Assembly (NCBI GenBank): GCA_903907745.1
Contig: CAIVPF010000100.1
Coordinates: 1-61,374 of the forward strand
Source: an uncultured Cytophagaceae bacterium
GTDB taxonomy: Bacteria > Bacteroidota > Bacteroidia > Cytophagales > Spirosomataceae
DNA: 61,374 bases
Reading direction: 5' to 3'
Under the pieces are notes generated by a model. The model did not search any database. It saw only the letters and a list, made by a program, of their open reading frames with translations, and had not been told where the DNA came from. Both the position numbers and the translations under genes were made by a program. This document shows, piece after piece, positions 38,097 to 47,461 of the stretch (the stretch's first letter is position 1; every line of letters begins with the position of its first letter).

Positions 38097-38590
38097 GAAC
38101 TTTAGCCTATTTTTTTTGTGTGTTATTTTTCAGTGGATGTATGCTGAATTATCATACAGGCATTCAAAAATTGAATGAAAATGATTTGGCAGCTGCTAAG
38201 GAAAATTTCACTTTAGCCTTGCAAAATGATCCTAAAAATCCGCAAATTTATTTTGCTCGTGCGATGAGTCGTGGCTTTTCTGATGAATTTTCTGGAGCCA
38301 TTGCAGATTTGAGTAGAGCGATTAAATTAGAGCCTAATCGGGCCGATTTTTATTTTTATCGCGGATATTTTAAATCCAAAATAGCGAATGAAAAAGGGGC
38401 AATTTTGGACTATAGTAAATCAATTCGTCTTAATCCTTATTTACGGGAGGCTTATTATAATCGGGGAATCAAATTATTGAATTCCGGTTTTTTATCGGAG
38501 GCATGCCAGGATTTCCAACAGGCGAAAGATCTAGGTGATACCCTTTCTTTACGCTTTTTACATGTCTATTGTCGGCGCGAATTACCTTAA
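38093..38590 (+). CDS. TPR lipoprotein
   Basis: A 165-residue protein with a lipoprotein signal peptide (lipobox FSGC, Cys16) and about four TPR units: GIQKLNENDLAAAKENFTLA, PQIYFARAMSRGFSDE, ADFYFYRGYFKSKIA and REAYYNRGIKLLNSG. No catalytic motifs. It overlaps the mutS2 stop by 4 bases, so is the last gene of the pdxA run. A membrane-anchored TPR scaffold is the natural reading; its partners are unknown. Confidence 0.78.
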   Translation: MRTLAYFFCVLFFSGCMLNYHTGIQKLNENDLAAAKENFTLALQNDPKNPQIYFARAMSRGFSDEFSGAIADLSRAIKLEPNRADFYFYRGYFKSKIANEKGAILDYSKSIRLNPYLREAYYNRGIKLLNSGFLSEACQDFQQAKDLGDTLSLRFLHVYCRRELP

Positions 38591-38627
38591 ACTGACAAGC
38601 ATCATAAATGGGGCAAGGAATGTGACC

Positions 38628-38635
38628 TAATTTTG
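38628..38635 (+). promoter_or_regulatory. -7 promoter element for the 594-residue unknown gene
   Basis: TAATTTTG fits TAnnTTTG and ends 20 bases before the ATG at 38656, consistent with a short leader and an independent transcript. Confidence 0.55.
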
Positions 38636-38655
38636 TACGGAATAAAACAACGTAC

Positions 38656-40440
38656 ATGAAAAATTCGCCTAATCATACCTTTCATATCCCGGTGATGGGA
38701 TTAGCTTTTACCATCGATAGTCCAATCAAAGTAGCCCGTTTTGGGATTTCATCAGTTATTTCCATTGCAGAAGATCGGCTAATCGAAATGATGCGCAAGC
38801 ATTATAGCCAGGAAGCGGGATTCGATTATGTGCCTATTGAAAGCCATGAGGCCGATTATCGCGCGCGAAGAATCGAGGCCTATTTGAATTTAGTAGGAAG
38901 TATCGTAGCGAAGCAAGTAGAAAAATTGCGTTTGGAGCCCTTTGGCCAAGGAAAGGAAATCGACCGATATTTTGAGATGTTGCCCGAAAAAAATCCAAGC
39001 CAAGCCCTTTACCTGCGTATGCTGGAAACAGAATATTTATGTGATAAAATTCATTTACAAGATGAATTAAGAAAAGCGATTGTACCTGGGAGCATCGATG
39101 TGAATATCATGACCAAATTAGACAAAAGCAATCCCAATTCAGCCGGGGAAATTTTGGATGAAAATTCGGATGCGGTGGCGGCCTTGCGGGGCTATTCAAA
39201 TTCCCGTTTGGCAGATTCAAGTATTGTGTTTTCAGCCGGTTTAAATCCACGCTTATTCGCTTATTTGGAACATTGTCCAGATTTTAAAGCGGACGAGACG
39301 GGGACGACTAAGAAAAAAATAATTATCAAGGTGACGGATTTTAGGTCGGCACTTATCCAAGGAAAATATGTAGCGAAAAAAGGTTTATGGGTCAGTGAGT
39401 TTCGGATTGAATCGGGCTTAAATTGTGGCGGCCATGCCTTCGCGACGGATGGTTATTTATTGGGGCCCGTTTTGGAAGAATTTAAGTTACGTCGGGCGGA
39501 ATTGTTTGAGGCTATTTCAACCTTAATGCCGGGCGACACCCCAATGCCCGCATTTAAGATTTCGGTTCAAGGGGGCATTGGTACGCATGAAGAAGATAAT
39601 TTTTTGCGGGAAAATTATGAGGTGGATTCGACGGGTTGGGGGACTCCCTTTCTCCTCGTTCCAGAAGCGACCACGGTGGATGAAGAAACGATGCAAGTAT
39701 TAGCGGCGGCGAAGGATGGTGATGTGATTTTGTCCAAAAGTTCACCCTTAGGCGTTCGATTTAATTATTTAAAAGGGACATCGGGGCATATTGAGCGGAA
39801 TCTGCGGATTTTATCGGGTAAATCGGGAAGTCCCTGTACAGAAAAACATTTGGCATTTAATACCGAATTTACGAAGGAACCGATATGCACGGCTTCGAAG
39901 AAATATCAAAAATTAAAATTGGCCGACCTGCAAAAGGCCGAACTATCTGAAACGGAAAGGCTTCAAGCGCGCGAGGATGTGTTAGCCAAAGAATGTTTAT
40001 GTGTCGGCCTTAGTAATTCAGCTGCCATTCGATATAAGGAATTATTTGTAAAAAAATTACATGCGGTGACGATGTGTCCGGGGCCTAATATTGTGAATTT
40101 TTCTAAAATCGTGTCCTTAAAAACGATGATTGATCATATTTATGGGCGTATTCAATCTTTGACAAAATCAAGCAGGCCACATATGTTCATTGCGGAATTG
40201 AATCTGTATGTGGATTATTTGAAGGAGAGTTTGTTGGAAGAAAGTACCCTGGCGGCCTTTGAGAAGCGTAAAAAGTATTTTGGTCAATTTTTCGAAAATT
40301 TATTTCAAGGTATCGCATATTACGGTACGATGGCAGATCAGGTAAGTCAATCAGCCCAAAAGCAATTCAAGATGGCCTTGCAGGAAGCGGAGCTAGAGTT
40401 AGGGCTTTTGAAGGAACAATATTTGTTGGTCACAGGCTAA
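38656..40440 (+). CDS. Cysteine-rich conserved protein of unknown function
   Basis: A 594-residue cytoplasmic protein with no signal peptide or membrane helix. I do not recognise a named family. Cysteines sit at residues 129, 207, 257 (in GLNCGGHAFATDGYLLGP), 394 (GSPCTEKHL), 411, 447 and 449 (KECLCVGLSN) and 474 (MCPGPNIVNFSK). The N-terminus FHIPVMGLAFTIDSPIKVAR and VTDFRSALIQGKYVAKKGLW recall flavin TIM barrels such as nitronate monooxygenases and DHODH-like enzymes; several Cys could bind an iron-sulphur cluster. That is inference. From memory, close relatives occur across Bacteroidota without a name. Its own -7 element is upstream, and a FKBP gene follows after 55 bases. Confidence 0.7.
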   Translation: MKNSPNHTFHIPVMGLAFTIDSPIKVARFGISSVISIAEDRLIEMMRKHYSQEAGFDYVPIESHEADYRARRIEAYLNLVGSIVAKQVEKLRLEPFGQGKEIDRYFEMLPEKNPSQALYLRMLETEYLCDKIHLQDELRKAIVPGSIDVNIMTKLDKSNPNSAGEILDENSDAVAALRGYSNSRLADSSIVFSAGLNPRLFAYLEHCPDFKADETGTTKKKIIIKVTDFRSALIQGKYVAKKGLWVSEFRIESGLNCGGHAFATDGYLLGPVLEEFKLRRAELFEAISTLMPGDTPMPAFKISVQGGIGTHEEDNFLRENYEVDSTGWGTPFLLVPEATTVDEETMQVLAAAKDGDVILSKSSPLGVRFNYLKGTSGHIERNLRILSGKSGSPCTEKHLAFNTEFTKEPICTASKKYQKLKLADLQKAELSETERLQAREDVLAKECLCVGLSNSAAIRYKELFVKKLHAVTMCPGPNIVNFSKIVSLKTMIDHIYGRIQSLTKSSRPHMFIAELNLYVDYLKESLLEESTLAAFEKRKKYFGQFFENLFQGIAYYGTMADQVSQSAQKQFKMALQEAELELGLLKEQYLLVTG

Positions 40441-40495
40441 CAATTCACACTTTAAATTCGTTAATTTGTAGTTTATATTCATTTAACTACATACA

Positions 40496-40927
40496 ATGTC
40501 GATTGCAAAAACTGGCGACAAGGTTGCCGTACATTACACAGGAAAACACAGCGATGGCTCTATTTTCGATTCTTCCGTAGGAAGCAATCCCCTTGAATTC
40601 CAATTGGGTTCAGGCATGGTGATCAAAGGATTTGATGATGGTGTGACTGGGATGGGGATTGGTGAGAAAAAAACGGTGATTATTCCGGCTGTTGAGGCCT
40701 ATGGCGAGCATTCTCCTGAGAATACCGTGACGATCGAGCGGACACAAATTCCGAGTCATATCGAATTAACCTTAGGATCTTCCTTGAATATGCACCAAGA
40801 GGGTGGACATGTGATCGAGGTCGTGATTACGGATGTGACAGAAACACATGTGACATTGGATGCGAATCATCCCTTGGCTGGCCGAGATTTAACCTTTGAA
40901 TTAGAACTAGTTAGTATTCAATCCTAA
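40496..40927 (+). CDS. FKBP-type peptidyl-prolyl isomerase, SlyD-like
   Basis: A 143-residue prolyl isomerase/chaperone. The FKBP core has [40 protein letters not shown] and [20 protein letters not shown], with the SlyD-type IF (insert-in-flap) domain between and the end [16 protein letters not shown]. The histidine-rich metal-binding tail of E. coli SlyD is absent. The stop codon overlaps the next ATG by one base (TAATG). Confidence 0.9.
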   Translation: MSIAKTGDKVAVHYTGKHSDGSIFDSSVGSNPLEFQLGSGMVIKGFDDGVTGMGIGEKKTVIIPAVEAYGEHSPENTVTIERTQIPSHIELTLGSSLNMHQEGGHVIEVVITDVTETHVTLDANHPLAGRDLTFELELVSIQS

Positions 40928-43356
40928 TGAAAATCAACCTGCGCACCTGGCTTCCCCACGGATTAGTAATTCTTGGGTTTATTGTGATGGCCTTTATTTA
41001 TTGTGGACCCCTGTTGCAAGGCAAGGTCTTGGTTCAGCACGATATCCAACAGGCGCAAGCAGCCGCGCAGGAAAGTATTCAGTTCAAAAAAGCCAGTGGC
41101 GAAGAAGCTTGGTGGACCAATTCGATGTTTGGAGGTATGCCAACTTACCAAATTTCCGGCTCCTATCCCTATAGTATTTCTAGTTATTTGGGCAGCTTTA
41201 TCACGAATTTATTCCCAAATCCCGCGAATTTATTGATTTTACAAATGCTGGGCATGTATTTGTTCCTTTGGGCCTTGGGGGCTTCTCCCCTGCTGGGTTT
41301 TGGCGGAGCCATCATGTATGCCTTTGCGACCTATAATATGGTGATTATTCCGGCTGGCCATACCTCCAAAGTCTTGGCACTAGCCTATGCACCCGTGGTA
41401 TTGGCAGGGATTCGGATTTGTTGGTCCCGAAATACTTGGCTCGGCGCTGCGATTTTTGCGCTCGGGATGGCCTTGGAATTATATGCCAATCACATTCAAA
41501 TTACCTATTACTTGTTTTTTATTATTGGGGCTTATAAGATCTATACACTCCTGCAAGCCATTCAATCCAAGGCCTTCGCCGATTGGTTCAAAAAGGGAAT
41601 GATGCTAGCCCTCGGTTTGATTTTAGCAGTTTCCACGCATTCCATGCGTTTATGGAATAATTACGAATATAGCAAAGAGACGACGCGTGGGGCATCGGAA
41701 TTGAGTGCGAATAAAAGTCGGGGCAATGGCCTCGATAAAAATTATGCCTTCGATTGGTCATACGGCATTTCGGAAACGGGAACTTTATTGATTCCTGATT
41801 TTAAAGGTGGGGCTTCGCAGGCTGATTTGGGCGGGAAGGAATCCAATACCTTCAAAACCATGGTGGGTGCTGGCTTGGCCGAGGAACAGGTATTGCCTTT
41901 CGTGGAAAAGGGGCCGGCGTATTGGGGGGAGCAATCCTTCACGGCGGGTCCGGCTTACGCGGGGGCTTTGGTGGTGTTTTTATTCTTGTTTGCAGCTTTT
42001 TATGTGAAGTCCAAAGAAAAATGGTGGATGCTGGGAATCACCCTTTTGTTTATCACTTTTTCCTGGGGCAAGAATTTTGGGCTTAATGGTGTTTTATTTG
42101 ACTATTTTCCGCTGTTCAATAAATTCCGCGCGATAACGATGGTGCTTTCCTTTGTCCAATTGGGCATGGTGGCTCTAGCAATTTTAGGCTTAATCGAATT
42201 CAGTAAATCGAATCCAACCTTTGCGGATATCAAAAAACCATGGCTTTATGCCTTCGGAATAAGTGGCGGATTGTGCTTGTTTTTCGGGCTATTGCCAGAT
42301 CTGTTTTTTGATTTCAAAGGCAGCCAAGATGGCGCCCAATTATTACAAGATGCGCAGATTAATTCGGCCATTTGGAATGCGATACGCTTAGATCGGATCG
42401 ATTTATTCCGGGCGGATGCCTTTCGCAGTTTTATTATTATTGCCTTAGGGGCGGGTTTATTGTATTTAGGAAGTATTCAAAAAATCAAAAAGGCCGCCTG
42501 GGTCATAGGCCTTGTTTTGATCAGTATTTTAGACGTGGCGCCGGTGGCGAAACGCTATTTTGGGAAGGATGCCTTTGTGTCGAAAAGTACGTTAGAAGAA
42601 CAGGTGCAGCCGACGGCGGCGGACCAACAAATGCTCGCTGACACCACGCAATTCCGTGTATTGAATTCTACCACCAATTTCATGAGCGATGCGGGTACTT
42701 CTTATTTCCATCATTCATTAGGTGGATATCATGGAGCCAAATTAAGACGTTATCAGGAATTGATCGAAAAGTATTTTGGTGGCAGTCCGGCGCAAATGAG
42801 CGTGTTGAATATGCTGAACACCAAATATGTGATCGGCGCGGATTCAGTGGGACAAGCCATCGCCCAAACCAATCCGAATGCCTTAGGAAACGCATGGTTT
42901 GTGAAAAATATCATGTGGGCGGCGCAGGCAGATGAAGCCTTAATGGACATCGAAAAATTCAATCCGGATAGCACAGCCATTATCGAAAAACAAGATCAGC
43001 TCTTATTGGCTGGATTTAAGCCAGCGGCGGATCAGGTAGGTGTGATCTATTTGCAGCACTATGAACCTAATCATTTGACTTATGGGTCCAATAGCAATCG
43101 GCCCGCGTTAGCTGTATTTTCTGAAATTTACTACCGTGGAAATCAGGATTGGAAGACCTATGTGGATGGCAAGGAAGTGAAACATGTGCGGGCAGATTAT
43201 GTCTTGCGCGCGATGGTGGTTCCGGCAGGAAAACATAAGATTGAATTTAAATTTAAGCCCTATTCGGTTGAAATGGGCACCAAATTGGATGCGGCAGGCT
43301 CGATTCTTTTATTGCTTTTTGTGGGAATTGGCTTTTTGATGGCATTTAAAAAATAA
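40927..43356 (+). CDS. YfhO-family membrane protein (large, GT-C-like)
   Basis: An 809-residue polytopic protein of the YfhO family. About 11-12 hydrophobic helices span residues about 12-550, beginning [13 protein letters not shown], and are followed by a soluble C-terminal domain (about 560-780) with [12 protein letters not shown] and a final helix. The layout and the acidic loop after helix 1 recall GT-C glycosyltransferases; the Bacillus relatives are linked to lipoteichoic-acid glycosylation. Substrate unknown here. It overlaps the FKBP gene by 1 base and is 3 bases before yicC. Confidence 0.82.
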   Translation: MKINLRTWLPHGLVILGFIVMAFIYCGPLLQGKVLVQHDIQQAQAAAQESIQFKKASGEEAWWTNSMFGGMPTYQISGSYPYSISSYLGSFITNLFPNPANLLILQMLGMYLFLWALGASPLLGFGGAIMYAFATYNMVIIPAGHTSKVLALAYAPVVLAGIRICWSRNTWLGAAIFALGMALELYANHIQITYYLFFIIGAYKIYTLLQAIQSKAFADWFKKGMMLALGLILAVSTHSMRLWNNYEYSKETTRGASELSANKSRGNGLDKNYAFDWSYGISETGTLLIPDFKGGASQADLGGKESNTFKTMVGAGLAEEQVLPFVEKGPAYWGEQSFTAGPAYAGALVVFLFLFAAFYVKSKEKWWMLGITLLFITFSWGKNFGLNGVLFDYFPLFNKFRAITMVLSFVQLGMVALAILGLIEFSKSNPTFADIKKPWLYAFGISGGLCLFFGLLPDLFFDFKGSQDGAQLLQDAQINSAIWNAIRLDRIDLFRADAFRSFIIIALGAGLLYLGSIQKIKKAAWVIGLVLISILDVAPVAKRYFGKDAFVSKSTLEEQVQPTAADQQMLADTTQFRVLNSTTNFMSDAGTSYFHHSLGGYHGAKLRRYQELIEKYFGGSPAQMSVLNMLNTKYVIGADSVGQAIAQTNPNALGNAWFVKNIMWAAQADEALMDIEKFNPDSTAIIEKQDQLLLAGFKPAADQVGVIYLQHYEPNHLTYGSNSNRPALAVFSEIYYRGNQDWKTYVDGKEVKHVRADYVLRAMVVPAGKHKIEFKFKPYSVEMGTKLDAAGSILLLLFVGIGFLMAFKK

Positions 43357-43359
43357 GGA

Positions 43360-44253
43360 ATGATATATTCGATGACGGGCTTTGGGAAGTCCTTAAAAGA
43401 AACCCAAGACCTACAGATTCGTGTGGAAGTCAAAACGTTAAATTCTAAATTTACGGATATATTCTGCCGTTTACCGAAGTCATTATCGGTGCGGGAGATT
43501 GATATTCGAAACTATTTAAGCCAACAATTAGAGCGCGGCAAAATCGAATTAAACCTGTTCATTCAAAAGAACAACGACTCCAACACCACGGAATCTTTTT
43601 TACCGATCGCACAAATTCAGCAATATTACCAGGAATTAAGCCGCGTTGCGAAAACATTGGGCATCGAGCAATTCGATGAAACCAAAGTATTTTTGCAATC
43701 CTTGCAGATTCCAAGCTCCATGCAGAATGAACAAAACCAGGATTCAGAAGAGGAAATAGAGGCGCTTTGGCAATTGATCTTCGAAGGAATCCAAGAAGCT
43801 GTTCAAGAATGTAAGGCCTTTCGGGCGCGGGAGGGTAAAGTGGTGGAGGATAAATTCCGTGAATACATCGCTTCCATAAGTTCCGGTTTATCACAAGTCG
43901 CGGAACAAGATGTGTTGCGGATGCCTGGAATTCGGGAGCGAATGAAAAAGTCTTTGTTGGAACTCGGTTTAAACGAAGATTTTGACCAAAATCGTTTCGA
44001 ACAAGAAGTGGTTTATTACATTGAGAAATTTGATATTTCGGAGGAAAAGGTGCGTTTGGCAACGCATTTGGAATATTTCGTTGAAATTTTGGAGGAGGGT
44101 AATGGGAAGAAATTGAACTTTATGGCTCAGGAAATCGGTCGGGAAATCAATACCATCGGTTCCAAGGCAAATGACTCCGTTTTACAACGCCTCGTGGTGA
44201 ATATGAAAGATGAATTGGAGAAGATTAAGGAACAGACGGCGAATGTGCTTTAG
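43360..44253 (+). CDS. YicC-family endoribonuclease-like protein
   Basis: A 297-residue protein starting MIYSMTGFGKSLKE, with RVEVKTLNSKFTDIFCRLP, then the C-terminal domain EDFDQNRFEQEV, KVRLATHLEYFVEIL and LNFMAQEIGREINTIGSKAND, the YicC signature. The E. coli protein is a metal-dependent endoribonuclease and small-RNA decay factor. Full length. It is 3 bases after the YfhO gene; usually YicC sits next to guanylate kinase, which is not seen here. Confidence 0.9.
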   Translation: MIYSMTGFGKSLKETQDLQIRVEVKTLNSKFTDIFCRLPKSLSVREIDIRNYLSQQLERGKIELNLFIQKNNDSNTTESFLPIAQIQQYYQELSRVAKTLGIEQFDETKVFLQSLQIPSSMQNEQNQDSEEEIEALWQLIFEGIQEAVQECKAFRAREGKVVEDKFREYIASISSGLSQVAEQDVLRMPGIRERMKKSLLELGLNEDFDQNRFEQEVVYYIEKFDISEEKVRLATHLEYFVEILEEGNGKKLNFMAQEIGREINTIGSKANDSVLQRLVVNMKDELEKIKEQTANVL

Positions 44254-44364
44254 ATAGGTATTATAGGTAATAGGTATTAGGTAATAGGTAAGAGGTATTA
44301 GGTAATAGGTAATAGGTATTAGGTAATAAGTAATAGGTAAAAGGTAAGAGGTAATAGGTATTAG
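44254..44364. repeat. Heptamer tandem repeat array (consensus WTAGGTA)
   Basis: About 15 consecutive 7-bp units, mostly ATAGGTA, TTAGGTA or AGAGGTA, run from 44254 to 44360 with a 2-base slip near the start (TTATAGGTA). It fills the convergent junction between yicC and the EamA gene and holds no gene or hairpin. Similar heptad arrays (STRR type) are known in other bacteria. Confidence 0.85.
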
Positions 44365-44394
44365 AATTTTTTTAGGCGCGTGACGATCGCGGAT

Positions 44395-45264
44395 TTACAA
44401 ACCGTTCAACAGCGCAATCCCAACACAACCAATCGCCAAACCAATCCATTGGCGGTTCGTCAAGCGCTCCTTAAAAAAGACATAGGCCGTAAGTGCACTC
44501 AATAGAATAACGCTCAAATTATACATGGTCAAAACTATAGCGGCATTGTTTTGATAGGCATCTAAAGCTTTAAGAAGAAAATAAAAGGAAAAGAAATTAG
44601 GCAAACCTAAGGGAATCGCCGCCAATACAGAATTCCAATTCCATTGTAAGGTGCCATTCACGGAATTCCAAATTAACACAAGTGCGGAGCCCAGCATCGA
44701 CCCGATGAGCAGCATCATGATAAAGGGCAAGGTACCTCCGACGAAATAGGTCAGCGTGCTATTCAGATAACTAAACAAGGTATTCGTCAAGCCATAGGCA
44801 ATAAAGACAGCAATCAATAAGGAAACCACCGGTTTAACACCTTCCTTTGACGTCAAAGAAGGACTGCAAAAATAAATAGCCGCAAAGGACAAAATTAAGC
44901 CCAGCGCCACCAAAACCGTTAATTCACCGCCCGTCTTTAAAATAAATAAATTGATCAGAACAGGGATAACCAAGGAGATATTATTGGCCAAGGACGTCGG
45001 CGCCATCCCATTTTTTTGGGTAGAAAAACCTGATAATAAAAAGGTAATCACAAATCCCACCCCCATGAACATCAGCAAAAAAGTATCCCATGAGGAAGGC
45101 CAATGGAAAGGAATGGCCGATGGCTGATGAAAATAGGCGGTCAAAAAACAAACCGGATAATTTAATAAAATGGCGATTCGCGTATCCACTTGAAAACGTG
45201 CATGCGCCCGAAAATTAACGAGTAAAAGCACCGAAAAAACGACACTTAAAATCAAATACAGCAT
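44395..45264 (-). CDS. EamA-like drug/metabolite transporter
   Basis: A 289-residue protein with 10 predicted transmembrane helices in two EamA repeats (starting MLYLILSVVFSVLLLVNF; second-repeat end YVFFKERLTNRQWIGLAIG), ending VGIALLNGL. It resembles RhaT/DMT-type permeases; its substrate is not recognisable. It is separated by one base from hemH on the same strand, so the two are probably co-transcribed. Downstream lies the heptamer repeat. Confidence 0.82.
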   Translation of the reverse strand: MLYLILSVVFSVLLLVNFRAHARFQVDTRIAILLNYPVCFLTAYFHQPSAIPFHWPSSWDTFLLMFMGVGFVITFLLSGFSTQKNGMAPTSLANNISLVIPVLINLFILKTGGELTVLVALGLILSFAAIYFCSPSLTSKEGVKPVVSLLIAVFIAYGLTNTLFSYLNSTLTYFVGGTLPFIMMLLIGSMLGSALVLIWNSVNGTLQWNWNSVLAAIPLGLPNFFSFYFLLKALDAYQNNAAIVLTMYNLSVILLSALTAYVFFKERLTNRQWIGLAIGCVGIALLNGL

Positions 45265-45265
45265 C

Positions 45266-46276
45266 TTAAGATTTTTTAACGATATCCTCCAATAAGGAAA
45301 CCCATTCCGGAGAATTATTTAGACTTTCGACCAATTGCCAATGCTGACCACCTGCCTCTTCAAATATTTCTTTATACTCCTCCCCTACTTCGATCGTCGT
45401 TTCCAAGCAATCAGCCACAAATGCGGGTGAAAATGCTAATACTTTCATTTTTCCATCCGCAACTAATTTGGGGATAACCTCATCCGTATAGGGCTTAAGC
45501 CATGGATCGCGACCTAATCTACTTTGAAAGGATGTACTATAGGTACCTGGTTTTAAACCCATTTTACCGGCAATCAATCGGGTCGTTTCGTGGCATTGTG
45601 CGCGATAGCAACCATGATTTTTGTCGGTGATGGACTCACAACAAGTTCCAAAAACACAAGTCGTTTTCGTTAAATCTCCTTTACGAACATGTCGTTCCGG
45701 AATTCCGTGATAGGAGAATAAATAATAATCGAATTCCACATCCTTTTGATAATTAGCCGCTTTTGCTGAAAAATAGCTAGAGAATGTGGGATGATCATAA
45801 AAATAACTTGCGATAGAAAGCGAAGGCATGACCTGCCATTTGGACATTAATTGCATCACACGCTCAAACACAGAACCCGTTGAGGCTGAGGCATATTGAG
45901 GGAAAAATGGAATGACAATTAATTTTTTCAGGTTCTTGGCTTCCATATCCTTCATGGCTGAAGGCAAGTCAGGACTTTGGTAGCGCATCGCTAAGCGAAC
46001 ATAATAGGAATCGCCTAAGGTCGTTTGTAATTCACGAGCGACATCTACCCCATAAAATTTCAAAGGAGAACCCCGCTCTTCCCATAGCGCCTTGTAGATT
46101 TTAGCCGATTTAGGCGCTCGAAATGGAGCGATAATACCATTCACTAAAATGTAGCGGATCAAATAAGGAATGTCAATCACTCGACCATCCATTAAAAATT
46201 CACGCAAATACCGACGAACAGAAGGAGTACCCGGATCGTCTGGCGTACCTAAATTCACTAATAAAACACCTACCAT
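45266..46276 (-). CDS. Ferrochelatase
   Basis: A 336-residue enzyme inserting iron into protoporphyrin IX. It has VGVLLVNLGTPDDPGTP, the metal-proximal FSYHGIPERHVRKG histidine and SPAFVADCLETTIEV (catalytic Glu). A cluster of cysteines stands out: TTCVFGTCCESITDKNHGCY followed by RAQCHETT, five Cys in about 25 residues. Bacterial ferrochelatases with internal 2Fe-2S clusters have Cys in this part of the protein, so cluster binding is possible but unproven. The ATG at 46276 is the only sensible start. Confidence 0.95.
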   Translation of the reverse strand: MVGVLLVNLGTPDDPGTPSVRRYLREFLMDGRVIDIPYLIRYILVNGIIAPFRAPKSAKIYKALWEERGSPLKFYGVDVARELQTTLGDSYYVRLAMRYQSPDLPSAMKDMEAKNLKKLIVIPFFPQYASASTGSVFERVMQLMSKWQVMPSLSIASYFYDHPTFSSYFSAKAANYQKDVEFDYYLFSYHGIPERHVRKGDLTKTTCVFGTCCESITDKNHGCYRAQCHETTRLIAGKMGLKPGTYSTSFQSRLGRDPWLKPYTDEVIPKLVADGKMKVLAFSPAFVADCLETTIEVGEEYKEIFEEAGGQHWQLVESLNNSPEWVSLLEDIVKKS

Positions 46277-46310
46277 AGGAAAAATTCAAAGCACAAAGAT
46301 CATTCAAAAA

Positions 46311-47459
46311 TTATAAATTCCATCCTTCCGGCGTGATTTTTGTTCGATAAGTGGATTCTACACAAGGAACGCGATCTTGACAATTGACAGATCCCGGAGG
46401 ACAGGTATAAATCTCACCCGTCAAATAGGTGATTTGAGCCATCTCATCTTTAGGTGCAAGTTTTAATCGATCAATGTAATAAATCTTTTTACGCACTGAA
46501 AATACGTTAAATATGCCTAGCACCTTCTCTTTCGGATCCGTAATAGCTTTTACATTGATGCTAAAACGAGTTTCGGCAGGTACATCGAACAATGAACCGC
46601 TGGATTGTACCTGGGCGATTAATGATTGATAAAAATTGAAGGCATTTTTGGTAATGGACCGTTGCTCTAACCGTAAATAATAAGGAGAATACCCATCAAA
46701 AGGTAATCTGGCTACTTGTCTTCCTGCGATTCGTTGGCCATTCGTTAAAACATCTGAAAATACGTTCAAGTCGTTATTGGTCGAAATAGACCAACAATTT
46801 CCATCACACATGTAATTTAAAATATCCTCCGTTGGAACTCTTGGCGAAACGCAAACATTGGTTTTAAAATTCCATGTAGCTCCACCTTCGCAGGTCTCAC
46901 AAATAGAAATTTTTTCATAGTGCTTCCAATTCCACATATAAAATTCTCCTTCCTGCGGACTGTCTTTAAAGTCCACAAAAACTGAAAATCCATTTCTTCT
47001 CGCATCCACTTTGTCATATTGATCCCTGATTTCAAATTGGGTAACTATATTATCAATTTCAGGGGCTGGAATCATTTTTTCTTCTACGCTCTCATACTGT
47101 TTGCCGGTTAAGGTTTTAACAAACAACTTATACGTTGATCCCGTTTTCCCAACAAATCCCGCAGGAGGCAAATAAGTCCCCAAAACGGCACTTTCTTTAA
47201 AAATTGTCTTGTTTCCTGCTTGATCCGTCACATAGACCTCTGACTTGGTAACCGCTAATGGGTTTTGAGAAATAATTCTATTAGCAGAACTCGTGATACG
47301 TATTTTATTTAAGGCCGCATCATCAGAAATATCGGCTTCAATGGTCAAGTAGGAGGTAGAATCAATTTGCTTGAAATCCACAATAGGATTAATGCAAGCC
47401 CAAGAAATCAAACCAATCGCGATTAAATAAAATATAATTCGAAATAATTTCGTAGGCAT
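46311..47459 (-). CDS. DUF4249 lipoprotein
   Basis: A 382-residue surface-type lipoprotein: signal peptide with lipobox SWAC (Cys22), then the DUF4249 pattern of two beta-rich domains (SYLTIEADISDDAALNKIRI, VYVTDQAGNKTIF, LPPAGFVGKTGSTYKLFVKT). In Bacteroidota these proteins are coded directly downstream of a TonB receptor and probably form a ligand-binding lid or partner. It lies 2 bases after the receptor gene at 47462-49870, which fits that arrangement. A CETC-type cysteine pair occurs mid-protein. Confidence 0.88.
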   Translation of the reverse strand: MPTKLFRIIFYLIAIGLISWACINPIVDFKQIDSTSYLTIEADISDDAALNKIRITSSANRIISQNPLAVTKSEVYVTDQAGNKTIFKESAVLGTYLPPAGFVGKTGSTYKLFVKTLTGKQYESVEEKMIPAPEIDNIVTQFEIRDQYDKVDARRNGFSVFVDFKDSPQEGEFYMWNWKHYEKISICETCEGGATWNFKTNVCVSPRVPTEDILNYMCDGNCWSISTNNDLNVFSDVLTNGQRIAGRQVARLPFDGYSPYYLRLEQRSITKNAFNFYQSLIAQVQSSGSLFDVPAETRFSINVKAITDPKEKVLGIFNVFSVRKKIYYIDRLKLAPKDEMAQITYLTGEIYTCPPGSVNCQDRVPCVESTYRTKITPEGWNL

Positions 47460-47461
47460 CT

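Noticed and set aside
44254-44364. Possible CRISPR or direct-repeat origin at the heptamer array
   Set aside because: Units are contiguous 7-mers with no spacers, and there is no replication protein or DnaA-box cluster nearby.
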